From Sphingopyxis sp. DBS4 (GTDB taxonomy: Bacteria > Pseudomonadota > Alphaproteobacteria > Sphingomonadales > Sphingomonadaceae): DNA of 64,000 nucleotides. Within the stretch, counting starts at the first letter, position 1. The number at the start of each line of letters is the position of its first letter. Below the pieces are notes generated by a model. The model was not told the DNA's origin. It made no database searches and saw only the letters and a list, made by a program, of their open reading frames with translations. Location: assembly GCF_024628865.1 (NCBI RefSeq), contig NZ_CP102384.1, forward strand, positions 3,483,001 through 3,547,000, read 5' to 3'. The position numbers and the translations under genes were made by a program. This document shows positions 30,178 to 38,717 of the stretch, piece by piece.

Positions 30178-30810
30178 ATGGCTTGGCTTCAGGAAAATAT
30201 GATCATCGCGGTCGTCGGCCTCGTCGTCGCGGTCGTGCTTCTGTGGTGGCTGTTCGGCCGCAACCGTCCCGAGGAGATCGCTCCCCCCGTCACGCCGCCC
30301 GCCGAGCCGAAGAAGCCGCTCGAGGCCGTAAAGCCCGAGATCGTCGCCGCCGAACCCGCGCGCTTCAAGCCGAAGGAACCGGCGCCAGCGCCCGTAGCAC
30401 CGCCGCCTGCACCGGCGCCCGTTGCCGAAACCCCGCCGCCTCCCCCGCCCGCCCCACCGGCAGCGGAGATTCCCGAAGAGCCCACGATCCCCGCCGAACC
30501 CGCGCCGGAACTGGCCGCGAAAGCGCCGAGCCCCGCGCCCGCACCGGCTCCCGCGGCGAAGGCCGACAATCTCCAGCTCCTGAAAGGCATCGGCCCCAAG
30601 CTCGCCGGCCTCCTGAACGGCCTCGGCGTCACCAGCTTCCAGCAAATCGCCGACTGGACCGACGCCGACATCGCGGCGATCGATCCGCAGCTCGGCGCCT
30701 TCCAGGGCCGCATCGCGCGCGACAATATCGTCGACCAGGCAAGCTATCTCGCGCGCGGCGACAAGGCCGGGTTCGAGGCCAAATATGGAGCGCTGGGCGG
30801 AGAACTGTAG
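30178..30810 (+). CDS. Membrane-anchored helix-hairpin-helix protein (COG3743-like)
   Basis: The protein has 210 residues. A single N-terminal membrane helix (about 8-25, IIAVVGLVVAVVLLWWLF) is followed by a roughly 100-residue Pro/Ala/Glu-rich linker. The C-terminal domain (about 130-205), LLKGIGPKLAGLLNGLGV and FQQIADWTDADI, is the flap-endonuclease-like helix-3-turn-helix DNA-binding fold. Such proteins are common but uncharacterised in alphaproteobacteria; an anchored DNA-contacting role is an inference. AGGGAGA lies upstream of ATG 30178. The gene follows purD by 94 nt on the same strand. Confidence 0.8.
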   Translation: MAWLQENMIIAVVGLVVAVVLLWWLFGRNRPEEIAPPVTPPAEPKKPLEAVKPEIVAAEPARFKPKEPAPAPVAPPPAPAPVAETPPPPPPAPPAAEIPEEPTIPAEPAPELAAKAPSPAPAPAPAAKADNLQLLKGIGPKLAGLLNGLGVTSFQQIADWTDADIAAIDPQLGAFQGRIARDNIVDQASYLARGDKAGFEAKYGALGGEL

Positions 30811-30826
30811 GGCCGGTTTCGACCGG

Positions 30827-30994
30827 GAGCGGCCATAAATCCTCCCCGGCACGGGGAGGGGGACCATGCGAAGCATGGTGGAGGGGCACCCTCGGTTTGC
30901 GCTTCGATCCAGAAAAGGCGCGCCATGACGCACCTGCCCCTCCACCACCTTCGGTGGTCCCCCTCCCCGTGCCGGGGAGGATTTATGGCCGCTC
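30827..30994. repeat. Perfect 40-bp inverted repeat with internal hairpins
   Basis: Arms 30827-30866 and 30955-30994 are exact reverse complements over 40 nt, containing CCTCCCCGGCACGGGGAGGG. Inside lie a second pair (TGGTGGAGGGGCA at 30876-30888 with TGCCCCTCCACCA at 30935-30947) and two small hairpins (CCATGCGAAGCATGG, CCACCTTCGGTGG). The folded form would be a branched, cloverleaf-like structure. No coding capacity. It fills most of the 260-nt gap between the HHH gene and the next gene. Confidence 0.9.
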
Positions 30995-31070
30995 TCCACC
31001 CCAAACGGTCGACCCACCACCCGCCAGATAATCCTTTCCTACATTGTTCCGCCATGCTCCAAGCTGGCGG

Positions 31071-31514
31071 ATGGAACGCACCGCTTCACCTTCGCCCGCA
31101 CGGCTGCTCGCCGATAGTTGCCTCGCCTTCGCTCCGGTGCCGCAGCAGCGCAACCGCGCCGACGGCTGGACGGCCGAAACGCAGGCGCGCTTCGTCCGTG
31201 CGCTCGAAGCCATGGGTTCGGTGGGAAAGGCCGCGAAAGCCGTCGGGATGGGCCGCGCCTCGGCCTATCGCCTCCGCGATCGCCCCGAAGCGGCCAGCTT
31301 TGCTTCCGCGTGGGACCGCGCGATTTCGATGGGGCGCACGCATCAGTACAGCATCGCGATGGATCGCGCGCTCAACGGCGTTACGACCGTTCGCGTCCTC
31401 AAGGGCGGCGCGATCGACGTCAGCGGCGGTCCCGACATGGCCATTATCCACGCCGCATTGCGCGACGAAGCGACGCCGCCCTATCCCGCTAAAGCGACAA
31501 AGGAGACAGAATGA
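31071..31514 (+). CDS. Putative helix-turn-helix protein, function unknown
   Basis: The 147-residue soluble protein contains TAETQARFVRALEAMGSVGKAAKAVGMGRASAYRLRDRP, which reads as a helix-turn-helix of the kind seen in small terminase subunits or resolvase-like regulators, then FASAWDRAI and a C-terminal region ending in charged residues. I recognise similar proteins in sphingomonads but no assigned role. ATG 31071 follows AAGCTGGCGG. A CCTTTCCTACATT motif at 31033-31045 may belong to its promoter. It is convergent with the CorC-type gene. Confidence 0.65.
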   Translation: MERTASPSPARLLADSCLAFAPVPQQRNRADGWTAETQARFVRALEAMGSVGKAAKAVGMGRASAYRLRDRPEAASFASAWDRAISMGRTHQYSIAMDRALNGVTTVRVLKGGAIDVSGGPDMAIIHAALRDEATPPYPAKATKETE

Positions 31515-31530
31515 CGGCGCACGTCCGTAT

Positions 31531-31557
31531 CTTTTGTCGCTTTAGGCGCGACAAAAG
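31531..31557. terminator. Hairpin between convergent genes at 31514 and 31565
   Basis: CTTTTGTCGC, 7-nt loop, GCGACAAAAG form a perfect 10-bp stem. A third copy of the arm, AAAGCGACAAA at 31491-31501 inside the end of the upstream gene, could pair instead with 31532-31542. No terminal T run, so a two-way terminator is plausible but not certain. Confidence 0.45.
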
Positions 31558-31564
31558 CGGCGCG

Positions 31565-32887
31565 TCACTCGTCTTCGTCCTCCTTCGGCTTGCGGATTTC
31601 GCTGACCAGCAGCTTGTCGATCTTGCGCCCATCCATGTCGACGATCTCGAACTTCCAGCCGCGATCGGTGAAGCTCTCGCCTTCGGCGGGCAGATGCTTG
31701 AGGATCGCCAGCGCGTGCCCCGCCGCGGTCGCATAGTCGCGGTCGCCCGCCAGCTCGATTCCCAGCCGTTCGGCCATCTGGTCGGCGGGCATCGATCCCG
31801 CGATCAGCAGGCTGCCGTCGTCGCGCTCGGTGACGAAGGGCTCGCTGCCGATATCCTGATCCGACGCGAATTCGCCCGCGATCGCCGACAGCAGGTCGGC
31901 GGGCGTCACCAGTCCCTCGAAATGCCCATATTCGTCGTGGACGAGCAGCATCGGCACGTCGGCGGCGCGCAGGCCCTCGAGCGCGTCCATCGCGTCGATC
32001 TGGTCGTGGATCACCTTCGCCGGGCGGATCAGCTTCTCGAGATCGAGCGTTTCGCCGCGGAACAGCGCCCCGGCGATGTCGCGCGCCTGGACGATGCCGG
32101 CGATGTCGTCGACCGAGCCGCGCGCGACCGGCAGCCGCGTGTGCGGGCTTTCGAGCAGCTTGGCGCGCACCGCGTCGTCGTCCGACGCGATGTCGATCCA
32201 GTCGACGTCGATGCGCGGCGTCATCACTTCGCGCACCGGCCGGTCGGCAAGGCGGACGACGCCCGAGATGATCGCGCGCTCGCTTTCCTCGATCACGCCC
32301 GATTTCGACGCCTCGGCGACGATCAGGTGCAATTCCTCGGCGGTCACCCGATCCTCGGACTCGCGGTTGAGACCCAGCAGGCGGAACACGATCGCCGAGC
32401 TGTTGTCGAGCAGCCATACGAGTGGCGCCGCGACGCGCGACAGCCAGAACATCGGCGTCGCCATCGCGATCGCGATCGGTTCGGGCGCGCGCAGCGCGAA
32501 CTGCTTGGGCACCAATTCGCCCACGATCAGCGAAAAATAGGTAGTGACGCCGATGACGACCGCAAAGCCCGCCGCCTGGGCATGTTCGGCATCGATCCCG
32601 AACCAGGCCGCGAGCCGGTCGGCGACCGGCTGCCCAAGGCTCGCGCCCGAATAGGCGCCCGCCAATATGCCGATCAGCGTGATGCCGACCTGCACCGTCG
32701 ACAGGAAGCGACCGGGGTCGGCGGCAAGCTGGCGCGCGATCTTCGCGCCGCGGCTGCCGCGTTTCTCGGCCGCCTGCAAACGCGGCCCGCGCGCCGAGAC
32801 GATCGCGAGCTCGGACAGGGCGAACAGGCCGTTGAGGAGGATCAGCACCGCGATGATCGCGACGTCGGACCAGGGGAAAGGGCTCAT
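31565..32887 (-). CDS. CNNM/CorC-HlyC family membrane protein (DUF21-CBS-CorC_HlyC)
   Basis: The 440-residue protein has an N-terminal DUF21 membrane domain with four hydrophobic segments (residues 5-160, including NGLFALSELAIVSAR and LIVGELVPKQFALR), a CBS pair (about 215-340, with VMTPRIDVDWID) and a C-terminal CorC_HlyC transporter-associated domain. The family is implicated in Mg2+/Co2+ efflux and sodium-linked magnesium export; the hemolysin label is historical. Length is normal. The gene stands alone, convergent with the HTH-like gene and divergent from the OmpA lipoprotein gene. Confidence 0.9.
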   Translation of the reverse strand: MSPFPWSDVAIIAVLILLNGLFALSELAIVSARGPRLQAAEKRGSRGAKIARQLAADPGRFLSTVQVGITLIGILAGAYSGASLGQPVADRLAAWFGIDAEHAQAAGFAVVIGVTTYFSLIVGELVPKQFALRAPEPIAIAMATPMFWLSRVAAPLVWLLDNSSAIVFRLLGLNRESEDRVTAEELHLIVAEASKSGVIEESERAIISGVVRLADRPVREVMTPRIDVDWIDIASDDDAVRAKLLESPHTRLPVARGSVDDIAGIVQARDIAGALFRGETLDLEKLIRPAKVIHDQIDAMDALEGLRAADVPMLLVHDEYGHFEGLVTPADLLSAIAGEFASDQDIGSEPFVTERDDGSLLIAGSMPADQMAERLGIELAGDRDYATAAGHALAILKHLPAEGESFTDRGWKFEIVDMDGRKIDKLLVSEIRKPKEDEDE

Positions 32888-33134
32888 CGGGCGGTCATCA
32901 GGCGGTCATGGGGGGCGGCGGCCATGCGGCGCGCGGGCGCCCGGCCCCTGTCGGCTTGGGTCATTTCCGCCCTATAGGCGATAGCGGCGGCAAAGCACAA
33001 TGACTCCGCTTTGCGACTTCGCTCAGCGGGGGTTCAGCCGGATTCTGGAACCAGTTGGCGCGGCATATGTTATCGACACGGACGGCGGTGCGCAGGGCCA
33101 GCAAGCGGCCGCCACTATAAAGGGAGCCAAAGAC

Positions 33135-33824
33135 ATGAACAGCAAGACGATCAAGCTCGCCGCCCTCGCCAGCATCGGCGCACTCGCGCTCACCGGTTGC
33201 GTGACCGATCCCGAAACGGGCAAGCAGACGATCTCGAAGGCCGCGATCGGCGGCATCGGCGGCGCGCTCGGTGGCTATCTGCTCGGCGATCTCGTCGGCG
33301 GACGGCGCGACCGCACCGAAAAGATCGTCGGCGCCGGGATCGGCGCGGTCGCCGGTGCGGGCGTCGGCTATTATATGGACCAGCAGGAAAAGAAGCTGCG
33401 CGAACGCACCGCGGGCACCGGCATCGATGTCGAGCGCCAGGGCGACCAGCTCGTGCTCAACATGCCCGGCGACGTCACCTTCGACCTTAACAGCGCGGTC
33501 GTGAAATCGCAGTTCCGCAGCGCGCTCGACAGCGTCGCCTCGACCCTGTCCGAATATCCGAGCACCTATATCGACGTCTACGGCCACACCGATTCGCAGG
33601 GCAGCGACAGCTATAACCAGGGTCTGTCGGAGCGCCGCGCCTCGTCGGTCGCCGACTATCTCTCCAGCCGCGGCGTCAACCGCGCGCGCATGGCAACGAT
33701 GGGCTATGGCGAATCGCAGCTCAAATGCGCCCCCGAGCGCAGCGAGGCCGATTATCAGTGCAACCGCCGCGTCGAAATCCGCATCGCCCCGGTGACCCAG
33801 AACGACGTCAACAACGCGCGGTAA
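33135..33824 (+). CDS. OmpA-family outer-membrane lipoprotein
   Basis: The 229-residue protein has a lipoprotein signal (MNSKTIKLAALASIGALALTGC). A glycine-zipper region (GGIGGALGGYLLGDLVGG, GAGIGAVAGAGVGYY) follows, then an OmpA-like peptidoglycan-binding domain with VYGHTDSQGSDSYNQGLSERRA (Asp and Arg of the diaminopimelate clamp). It probably links the outer membrane to peptidoglycan. ATG 33135 is chosen for AAAGGGAG upstream and because it opens the signal peptide; the frame is open from 33000. A large inverted repeat follows the stop. Confidence 0.92.
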   Translation: MNSKTIKLAALASIGALALTGCVTDPETGKQTISKAAIGGIGGALGGYLLGDLVGGRRDRTEKIVGAGIGAVAGAGVGYYMDQQEKKLRERTAGTGIDVERQGDQLVLNMPGDVTFDLNSAVVKSQFRSALDSVASTLSEYPSTYIDVYGHTDSQGSDSYNQGLSERRASSVADYLSSRGVNRARMATMGYGESQLKCAPERSEADYQCNRRVEIRIAPVTQNDVNNAR

Positions 33825-33850
33825 GTCATTTTCCCGGCTAACGCCGGGAA

Positions 33851-33932
33851 CGGCACCGGCCCGCTCCCCCACCCGGCCTCCCATTTCAGGATACGCTGTT
33901 GGGAGGCCGGGTGGGGGAGCGGGCCGGTGCCG
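33851..33932. repeat. Perfect 33-bp inverted repeat
   Basis: Arms 33851-33883 and 33900-33932 are exact reverse complements (CGGCACCGGCCCGCTCCCCC...) with a 16-nt loop. A small CCCGGCTAACGCCGGG hairpin just before and GCTTTCCGCTTCGCGGAAAGC just after flank it. It lies between the convergent ompA-type and marC-type genes and could terminate both. Confidence 0.9.
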
Positions 33933-33959
33933 CAGCTTTCCGCTTCGCGGAAAGCAAAA

Positions 33960-34589
33960 TCAGCCCAAACTCGGAAAGCTCGCCTTCAGCCCGTCGATCA
34001 CGAACTGCGCCGCCAGTGCCGCGAGCAGAACGCCGAGCAGGCGGGTGATCACCGCTTCGGCCTTGTTGCCGATCAGCCGCATCAACGGCCCCGCCGCGAG
34101 CAGCGCCGCAAGCGTCAGCGCGAGCACGAGCAACAGCGCGCCAAAGATCACCAGCGCCCGATCGAGCCCGTTGTTCTTGGCGACGAGCAGCATGACCGAG
34201 GCGATCGATCCCGGCCCGGCGAGCATCGGCATCGCCATCGGAAAGACCGAGACATCCTCGACCTCGGGGGTTGCCTTGATCTTCTCGGCGCGCTGCTCGC
34301 GTCGCTCGGTGCGCTTCTCGAACACCATGTCGATCGCGATGATGAACAGCATGATGCCGCCGGCGATGCGGAAACTGTCGAGGTCGATGTGCAGGAAGGA
34401 CAACAAGGCTTCGCCGAACATCGCGAAGAAGATCAATATGCCTCCGGCGATCAGCGTCGCGCGGATCGCCATCGACCGCCGCTGCTGCACGCTGGCGCCG
34501 GTCGTCAGGCTGGCATAGATCGGCGCGCAGCCCGGCGGGTCGATGACGACGAACAGCGTCACGAAGGCCGAGATGAAGAGGTCGATCAT
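33960..34589 (-). CDS. MarC family integral membrane protein
   Basis: The 209-residue protein has six predicted TM helices. It starts MIDLFISAFVTLFVVIDPPGCAPIY, a family hallmark (the DPxGxxP segment in helix 1), with a matching second repeat at PMAMPMLAGPGSIASVML. MarC (formerly linked to multiple antibiotic resistance, since disputed) has no settled function. ATG 34589 overlaps the stop of the upstream gene by ATGA. It is the last gene of a six-gene minus-strand operon that runs back to 38052. Confidence 0.9.
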   Translation of the reverse strand: MIDLFISAFVTLFVVIDPPGCAPIYASLTTGASVQQRRSMAIRATLIAGGILIFFAMFGEALLSFLHIDLDSFRIAGGIMLFIIAIDMVFEKRTERREQRAEKIKATPEVEDVSVFPMAMPMLAGPGSIASVMLLVAKNNGLDRALVIFGALLLVLALTLAALLAAGPLMRLIGNKAEAVITRLLGVLLAALAAQFVIDGLKASFPSLG

Positions 34590-35257
34590 GGCTGTTTCGG
34601 GGCCGCGACCTGATTGTCGATGACGGTCTTCATATCCTTGCCGTCCCACAGACGGACGGTGACGCGCCGCGACTGGTCGGGATGAACGGTCGAGGTCCAG
34701 CTCAGCGTCTGGTCGGGCGACAGGCCGACCGCCCTATCATCGCCCTCCTCGCCCGCTTCGATCGGCACCGCCGGCCGCGAGCCGCATTTCGCCTGCTTCG
34801 ATTCGATGAAGTCGGGCGCGGCGAGCGGGGTCGTCAGGCTATCGCCATGGTCGAGCACCCACGTCATCTTGCCCTTCTTGGGATCGCGGAGCCACACGGT
34901 GGTGAAATAACCGTTCGCCGGCCCGTTTTGCCAGGCACCGGTGGTCACCCCGACATTGCCGTCGCAGCTGACATAGACCGCATGCGGTTGCCACTTTACC
35001 GCCTCGGCTGGGTCCCTCTGCGACTTCAGCCAGTCGTGCGCCTTTACCCGCTGCGGCACGAACATCACCGCATCGGGCGCCGCCGTCTCGCGAAAGGCGG
35101 TCCATTGTCCCTTTTCCTGCGCCAGCCGTGCAAAGGCTAATTCCGCGGCAATGAAACCGCTGGGATTCGCGGAGAGCGGGCGGTTGCGTTCGCGGGCTGC
35201 GACAGCCCCGCTTGCGATCATGGCAAGCGCCGTCGCCGCCACGGTCAGCCTGCGCAT
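34586..35257 (-). CDS. Secreted NTF2/SnoaL-like protein of unknown function
   Basis: The 223-residue protein has a signal peptide ([23 protein letters not shown]). Residues 35-150 resemble the SnoaL/DUF4440 NTF2-like fold: an N-terminal helix AAELAFARLAQEKG, then AFRETAAPDAVMF, a central VSCDGNVGVTTGAWQNG strand and VWLRDPKKGKMTWVLDHGDS. Catalytic function cannot be assigned. ATG 35257 has GGAGGG upstream and shares one base with the folD stop; its own stop overlaps marC. The open frame extends to 35731 only because of high GC. Confidence 0.8.
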   Translation of the reverse strand: MRRLTVAATALAMIASGAVAARERNRPLSANPSGFIAAELAFARLAQEKGQWTAFRETAAPDAVMFVPQRVKAHDWLKSQRDPAEAVKWQPHAVYVSCDGNVGVTTGAWQNGPANGYFTTVWLRDPKKGKMTWVLDHGDSLTTPLAAPDFIESKQAKCGSRPAVPIEAGEEGDDRAVGLSPDQTLSWTSTVHPDQSRRVTVRLWDGKDMKTVIDNQVAAPKQP

Positions 35258-36150
35258 CAGAATCCCTCCGGATCGGCGAGCCCCGCGCGGCGATGCGCGG
35301 CGACCAGCGTGTTGCGCAGCAGGCAGGCGATCGTCGTCGCGCCGACGCCGCCGGGAACGGGCGTGATCGCGCGGACGTGCGGCAAGGCTTCGTCGAAAGC
35401 GACATCGCCGACGATCCGCCCCTTGGCTTTGCCCGGCGCGGGCGGCAGCCGGTTGATTCCGCCGTCGAGGACGACCGCGCCGGCCTTCAGCCAGTCGCCG
35501 CGAATATATTCGGGCTGGCCGATCGCCGCGATGACGATGTCGGCGCGCCGCAACACCGCGGGCAGGTCGCGCGTCCGGCTGTGCGCCATCGTCACCGTGC
35601 AATTGGCCTGGAGGAGAAGCTGCGCCATCGGCTTGCCGAACAGGATCGAGCGGCCGACGATCACGGCATCGAGGCCGCTCAGGTCGCCGAGCAAATCGCG
35701 CAGCATCATCAGGCAGCCGAGCGGCGTGCACGATACGAGTGCGTCGGCGCCGAGCACAAGCCGCCCGGCATTGGTCGGGGTGATGCCGTCGACATCCTTG
35801 TCGGGATCGATCGCCGCGATCACGCGCTTTTCGTCGAAACCCTTGGGGAGCGGTAGCTGGACGAGAATGCCGTCGACCGTAGGGTCGGCGTTGAGCCGGG
35901 CGACCAACGCCAGCAGTTCGTCCTGTGCCGCGTCGGCGGGCAGGCGATATTCGAAGCTCTTCATCCCCGCCGCAACGGTCGCCTTGCCCTTGGCACCGAC
36001 ATAGACCTGGCTCGCCGCATCGTCGCCGACGAGGACGACGGCGAGACCGGGAACCCGGCCCGTCGCGGCCTCGAATGCCGGGACCGCCTTGGCAATCCGC
36101 GCGCGCAGCCCCGCCGCGAACGCCTTGCCGTCGATGACGTCCGCCGCCAT
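35257..36150 (-). CDS. folD: Bifunctional methylenetetrahydrofolate dehydrogenase/cyclohydrolase
   Basis: The 297-residue protein shows all FolD signatures: YVGAKGK with Tyr50 and catalytic Lys56 in the same numbering as the Escherichia coli enzyme, [19 protein letters not shown], the NADP loop [11 protein letters not shown] and ITPVPGGVG near the end. It interconverts 5,10-methylene-, 5,10-methenyl- and 10-formyl-tetrahydrofolate. The gene starts one nucleotide after the yggT stop. GGVGATT replaces the more usual GGVGPMT, a mild variation. Confidence 0.97.
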   Translation of the reverse strand: MAADVIDGKAFAAGLRARIAKAVPAFEAATGRVPGLAVVLVGDDAASQVYVGAKGKATVAAGMKSFEYRLPADAAQDELLALVARLNADPTVDGILVQLPLPKGFDEKRVIAAIDPDKDVDGITPTNAGRLVLGADALVSCTPLGCLMMLRDLLGDLSGLDAVIVGRSILFGKPMAQLLLQANCTVTMAHSRTRDLPAVLRRADIVIAAIGQPEYIRGDWLKAGAVVLDGGINRLPPAPGKAKGRIVGDVAFDEALPHVRAITPVPGGVGATTIACLLRNTLVAAHRRAGLADPEGF

Positions 36151-36151
36151 T

Positions 36152-36460
36152 TCAGATCGCTCCTGAATTGACGCCGAGCGTGTAAAGATAGGAAATCACC
36201 GGCCCGCGCAGGATGATGATCAGGATCAGCACGACCATCGGCGTCAGGTCGAGCCCGCCGAAATCGGGCATGATGCGCCGGAACGGGCGATAGAGCGGCT
36301 CGGTGATCCGCTCGAGCACATACCAGAGCTGACCGACGAAATCATTGTGGGTGTTGATGACGTTGAAGGCGATCAGCCACGACATCACCGCCTGCACGAT
36401 GATGATCCACCACAGGATATTGAGTAGGATCGACAGGATTTGCAGAAACATCAGATACAT
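36152..36460 (-). CDS. YggT family small integral membrane protein
   Basis: The 102-residue protein has two hydrophobic YGGT repeats: [24 protein letters not shown] and [21 protein letters not shown], with the [17 protein letters not shown] linker typical of the family. Members are linked to osmotic stress and cell-division or envelope roles; the precise function is not known. ATG 36460 has GGAGAA upstream. It sits between argB and folD, 39 nt and 1 nt apart. Confidence 0.92.
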   Translation of the reverse strand: MYLMFLQILSILLNILWWIIIVQAVMSWLIAFNVINTHNDFVGQLWYVLERITEPLYRPFRRIMPDFGGLDLTPMVVLILIIILRGPVISYLYTLGVNSGAI

Positions 36461-36499
36461 CAAATTCTCCGGCGAGAAGCGTCGGTCACGGCCCGCACC

Positions 36500-37408
36500 C
36501 TAGCGATGAATCAGCGTGCCCGCACCCCGTGCGGTGAAAATTTCGAGCAGCATCGCGTGCGGGATGCGCCCGTCGAGGATGACTGCCGCCTCGACCCCGG
36601 CGTCGACCGCCGCGACACAGGTTTCGACCTTGGGAATCATGCCGCCGGTGATCGTCTCGTCGGCCTTGAGCGCGTCGATCGCCGTGCGGTCGAGGTCGGT
36701 GAGCAGCGCCCCTGCCTTGTCGAGCACCCCCGCGACGTCGGTTAGCAGAAAGAAACGCTTTGCGCCGAGCGCGCCGGCGATCGCCCCCGCCATCGTGTCG
36801 GCGTTGATATTGTAGGTCGCCCCGTCGGCGCCGAGCGCGACCGGCGCCACCACCGGAATGAAATTGTCGTTCGCCAGATTGGTCAGGATCGTCGGGTCGA
36901 CCGCGACCGGCTCGCCGACGAAGCCCAGGTCGACGTGGCGCTCGATTCCCGAATTGGGGTCGGGCTCGCTGCGCGTCACCTTTTCGGCGAGCACCAGATT
37001 GGCGTCCTTGCCCGACAGGCCGACCGCGCGGCCGCCGAGCCCGGCGATCCAGCCGACGATCTCCTTGTTGATCTTGCCCGCGAGCACCATCTCAGCGACC
37101 TCGGCGGTCGCGGCATCGGTGACGCGCAAGCCGCCGACGAACTGCGATTCGATGCCTAGTTGCTTCAGCATCCGGCCGATCTGCGGGCCGCCGCCATGGA
37201 CGACCACCGGGTTGATCCCGACGGCTTTCAGCAACACCACATCCTCGGCGAAGTCGCGCTGCGCCTCGGGGTCGCCCATTGCGTGGCCGCCATATTTTAT
37301 GACGAATGTCTCGCCCGCATAGCGTTGCAGATAGGGCAGCGCCTCGACGAGCGTTTCGGCCTTGGCGAGCAGGTCGGGCATTTTCGAAGGGTCTGTCACG
37401 GGCGTCAT
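36500..37408 (-). CDS. argB: Acetylglutamate kinase
   Basis: The 302-residue amino-acid kinase phosphorylates N-acetylglutamate in arginine synthesis. It has [58 protein letters not shown] and [11 protein letters not shown], all expected. The length with the N-terminal helix is of the arginine-sensitive hexameric type. ATG 37408 overlaps the stop of the upstream transporter gene (ATGA). The continuous frame to 38296 is an accident of GC content, not a fusion. Confidence 0.97.
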   Translation of the reverse strand: MTPVTDPSKMPDLLAKAETLVEALPYLQRYAGETFVIKYGGHAMGDPEAQRDFAEDVVLLKAVGINPVVVHGGGPQIGRMLKQLGIESQFVGGLRVTDAATAEVAEMVLAGKINKEIVGWIAGLGGRAVGLSGKDANLVLAEKVTRSEPDPNSGIERHVDLGFVGEPVAVDPTILTNLANDNFIPVVAPVALGADGATYNINADTMAGAIAGALGAKRFFLLTDVAGVLDKAGALLTDLDRTAIDALKADETITGGMIPKVETCVAAVDAGVEAAVILDGRIPHAMLLEIFTARGAGTLIHR

Positions 37409-38052
37409 CCAGCGTTGTTCGCGTCGAGTTTGCGGCCGATGGCGACGACCGCCATCACGAGCAGCGGCACCATCACCGCCGACAGCACGACCTTGGCGAT
37501 CATCTGGCCGAGCATCAGATCGGCGATCGGACGGACGCCGTAAAAGCTGATCGTGATGAAGATCAGCGTGTCGACGATCTGGCTCAAGGCCGCGGCGATG
37601 AAACCGCGGAGCGGCAGCAACCGGCCGTTGTTCGCGGTCATCCGCGCAAAGATCCAGACGTTGAGGCTGACCGAAACGCCATAGGCGATGATTCCGGCCG
37701 CCATCATCCGCCAGCTTTGCCCGACGATGATCGGAAAGGCCTCTTTCGCAGGCTCGTACATCCCGGCATCGGTCGGAAGCTGGAGGACGAACAAGGCAAG
37801 GATGATCGCGAGCACCAGCGGGATGAAGCCCAGCCGCACCATCCGGTCCGCCACGACGCGCCCGTGCAGCTCGGCGATGCCGCTCGATATCGCGATCAGC
37901 GTCAGAAAGGGGAAAATCCCAGCCTCGACCGCGAGCGGCCCCAGCGCGACCTGCTTCGCGCCCAGAAAGCCGCCGAGCGGAACCATGCCGCCATAGAGGA
38001 TCGCGAACAGCAGCAGCGATGGCGCGATGACGCGCGAAGAGCCAGTTTCCAT
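37405..38052 (-). CDS. Queuosine precursor transporter-like membrane protein (DUF165/YhhQ family)
   Basis: The 215-residue protein has about six TM helices and the DUF165/VUT-1 look: [23 protein letters not shown], then [12 protein letters not shown] and [17 protein letters not shown] near the end, where Q and D in a helix are conserved. Such proteins import queuosine precursors (preQ0/preQ1 or queuine) for tRNA modification. ATG 38052 has a weak ribosome-binding site. It appears to head the operon. The family assignment is by pattern; no QueT riboswitch is seen upstream. Confidence 0.85.
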   Translation of the reverse strand: METGSSRVIAPSLLLFAILYGGMVPLGGFLGAKQVALGPLAVEAGIFPFLTLIAISSGIAELHGRVVADRMVRLGFIPLVLAIILALFVLQLPTDAGMYEPAKEAFPIIVGQSWRMMAAGIIAYGVSVSLNVWIFARMTANNGRLLPLRGFIAAALSQIVDTLIFITISFYGVRPIADLMLGQMIAKVVLSAVMVPLLVMAVVAIGRKLDANNAG

Positions 38053-38445
38053 CGGCGCCCGATAGTCGGTTTTGCGGACGCTGGAAAGACCGGGAAACAA
38101 TGGCGCGGACACGCGGCGAGACAATGGAGGTTGGCTGGATTGCCAAGCCCCAGCGAATATCCGGGAGATGCCCTGCCTTCGTGCGTCGTCGTGGCGCGGA
38201 GCCGGTCTGTACGAAGGCGACGTCGCAATTCCAAAGTTCAGAAAAGTTCAGCCTATTGCAGCCTTCGATTGGGGCTTCGCGCTGTGCTGAACGCATCCGG
38301 TTCCCGCTTCGCCGCGACCGTCTTCATCCACCAAGTGAAAGAGCCGGATGAAAGCTGGCATAGCCGGATAATGTAGGAAAGGTTTATTTGAAGCCAATGT
38401 CCGCTGTGGGGGTAGGAAGCGGACGTTGAAGGATGGCGCTCCTTT
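38053..38445. other. Non-coding stretch upstream of the argB operon
   Basis: This part of the 665-nt gap between divergent genes holds no credible gene: open frames lack ribosome-binding sites and family motifs. At 38370-38382 is AATGTAGGAAAGG, the inverse of CCTTTCCTACATT at 31033-31045; on the minus strand it points toward the operon, about 320 nt upstream of its first gene. Promoters for the operon must lie here but no clear one is seen. Confidence 0.6.
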
Positions 38446-38561
38446 CCCCTCCCGCAAGCGGGAGGGGCAGCGAGACTTACGAACTTTGTTCGTTAGTCGC
38501 AGCGGGGTGGGCCATTGCACCGTCGCTGCCCACCCCCGACCCCTCCCGCCTGCGGGAGGGG
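38446..38561. repeat. Composite palindrome with CCCCTCCCGC...GCGGGAGGGG hairpins
   Basis: Two hairpins (38446-38467 and 38540-38561) flank GCGAGACTTACGAACTTTGT-type sequence and a GGGGTGGGC segment paired with GCCCACCCCC. The element resembles, in inverted order, the one at 53789-53904. It lies upstream of the nucleoside transporter gene; the remaining 38562-38717 shows no other feature. Confidence 0.75.
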
Positions 38562-38717
38562 AGAGGAGCGGCCGCTTCCGGTCGGAACTGGCCATCCCAA
38601 TCTGCGCCTTTTCCCGGCGCCATCCCGAACCGGCACCGCGCCATGCCGCACACTCTTGCCCCGCCGCCAAAGCCCGCTAGACAGGACGCAACAATCTTGC
38701 GGGGGACGCATTTTTTC

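Noticed and set aside
30827..30994. Insertion sequence
   Set aside because: No transposase, no target-site duplication could be shown; it is only an inverted repeat.
31565..32887. True hemolysin
   Set aside because: DUF21-CBS-CorC_HlyC order indicates a CNNM-type ion transporter; the hemolysin name is historical.
34586..35731. A 381-codon frame extending the NTF2-like gene through folD
   Set aside because: The signal peptide and GGAGGG box at 35257 fix the start.
36500..38296. A continuous 598-codon frame that would fuse argB to upstream sequence
   Set aside because: The argB start at 37408 overlaps a real upstream transporter gene in another frame; the extension carries no domain.
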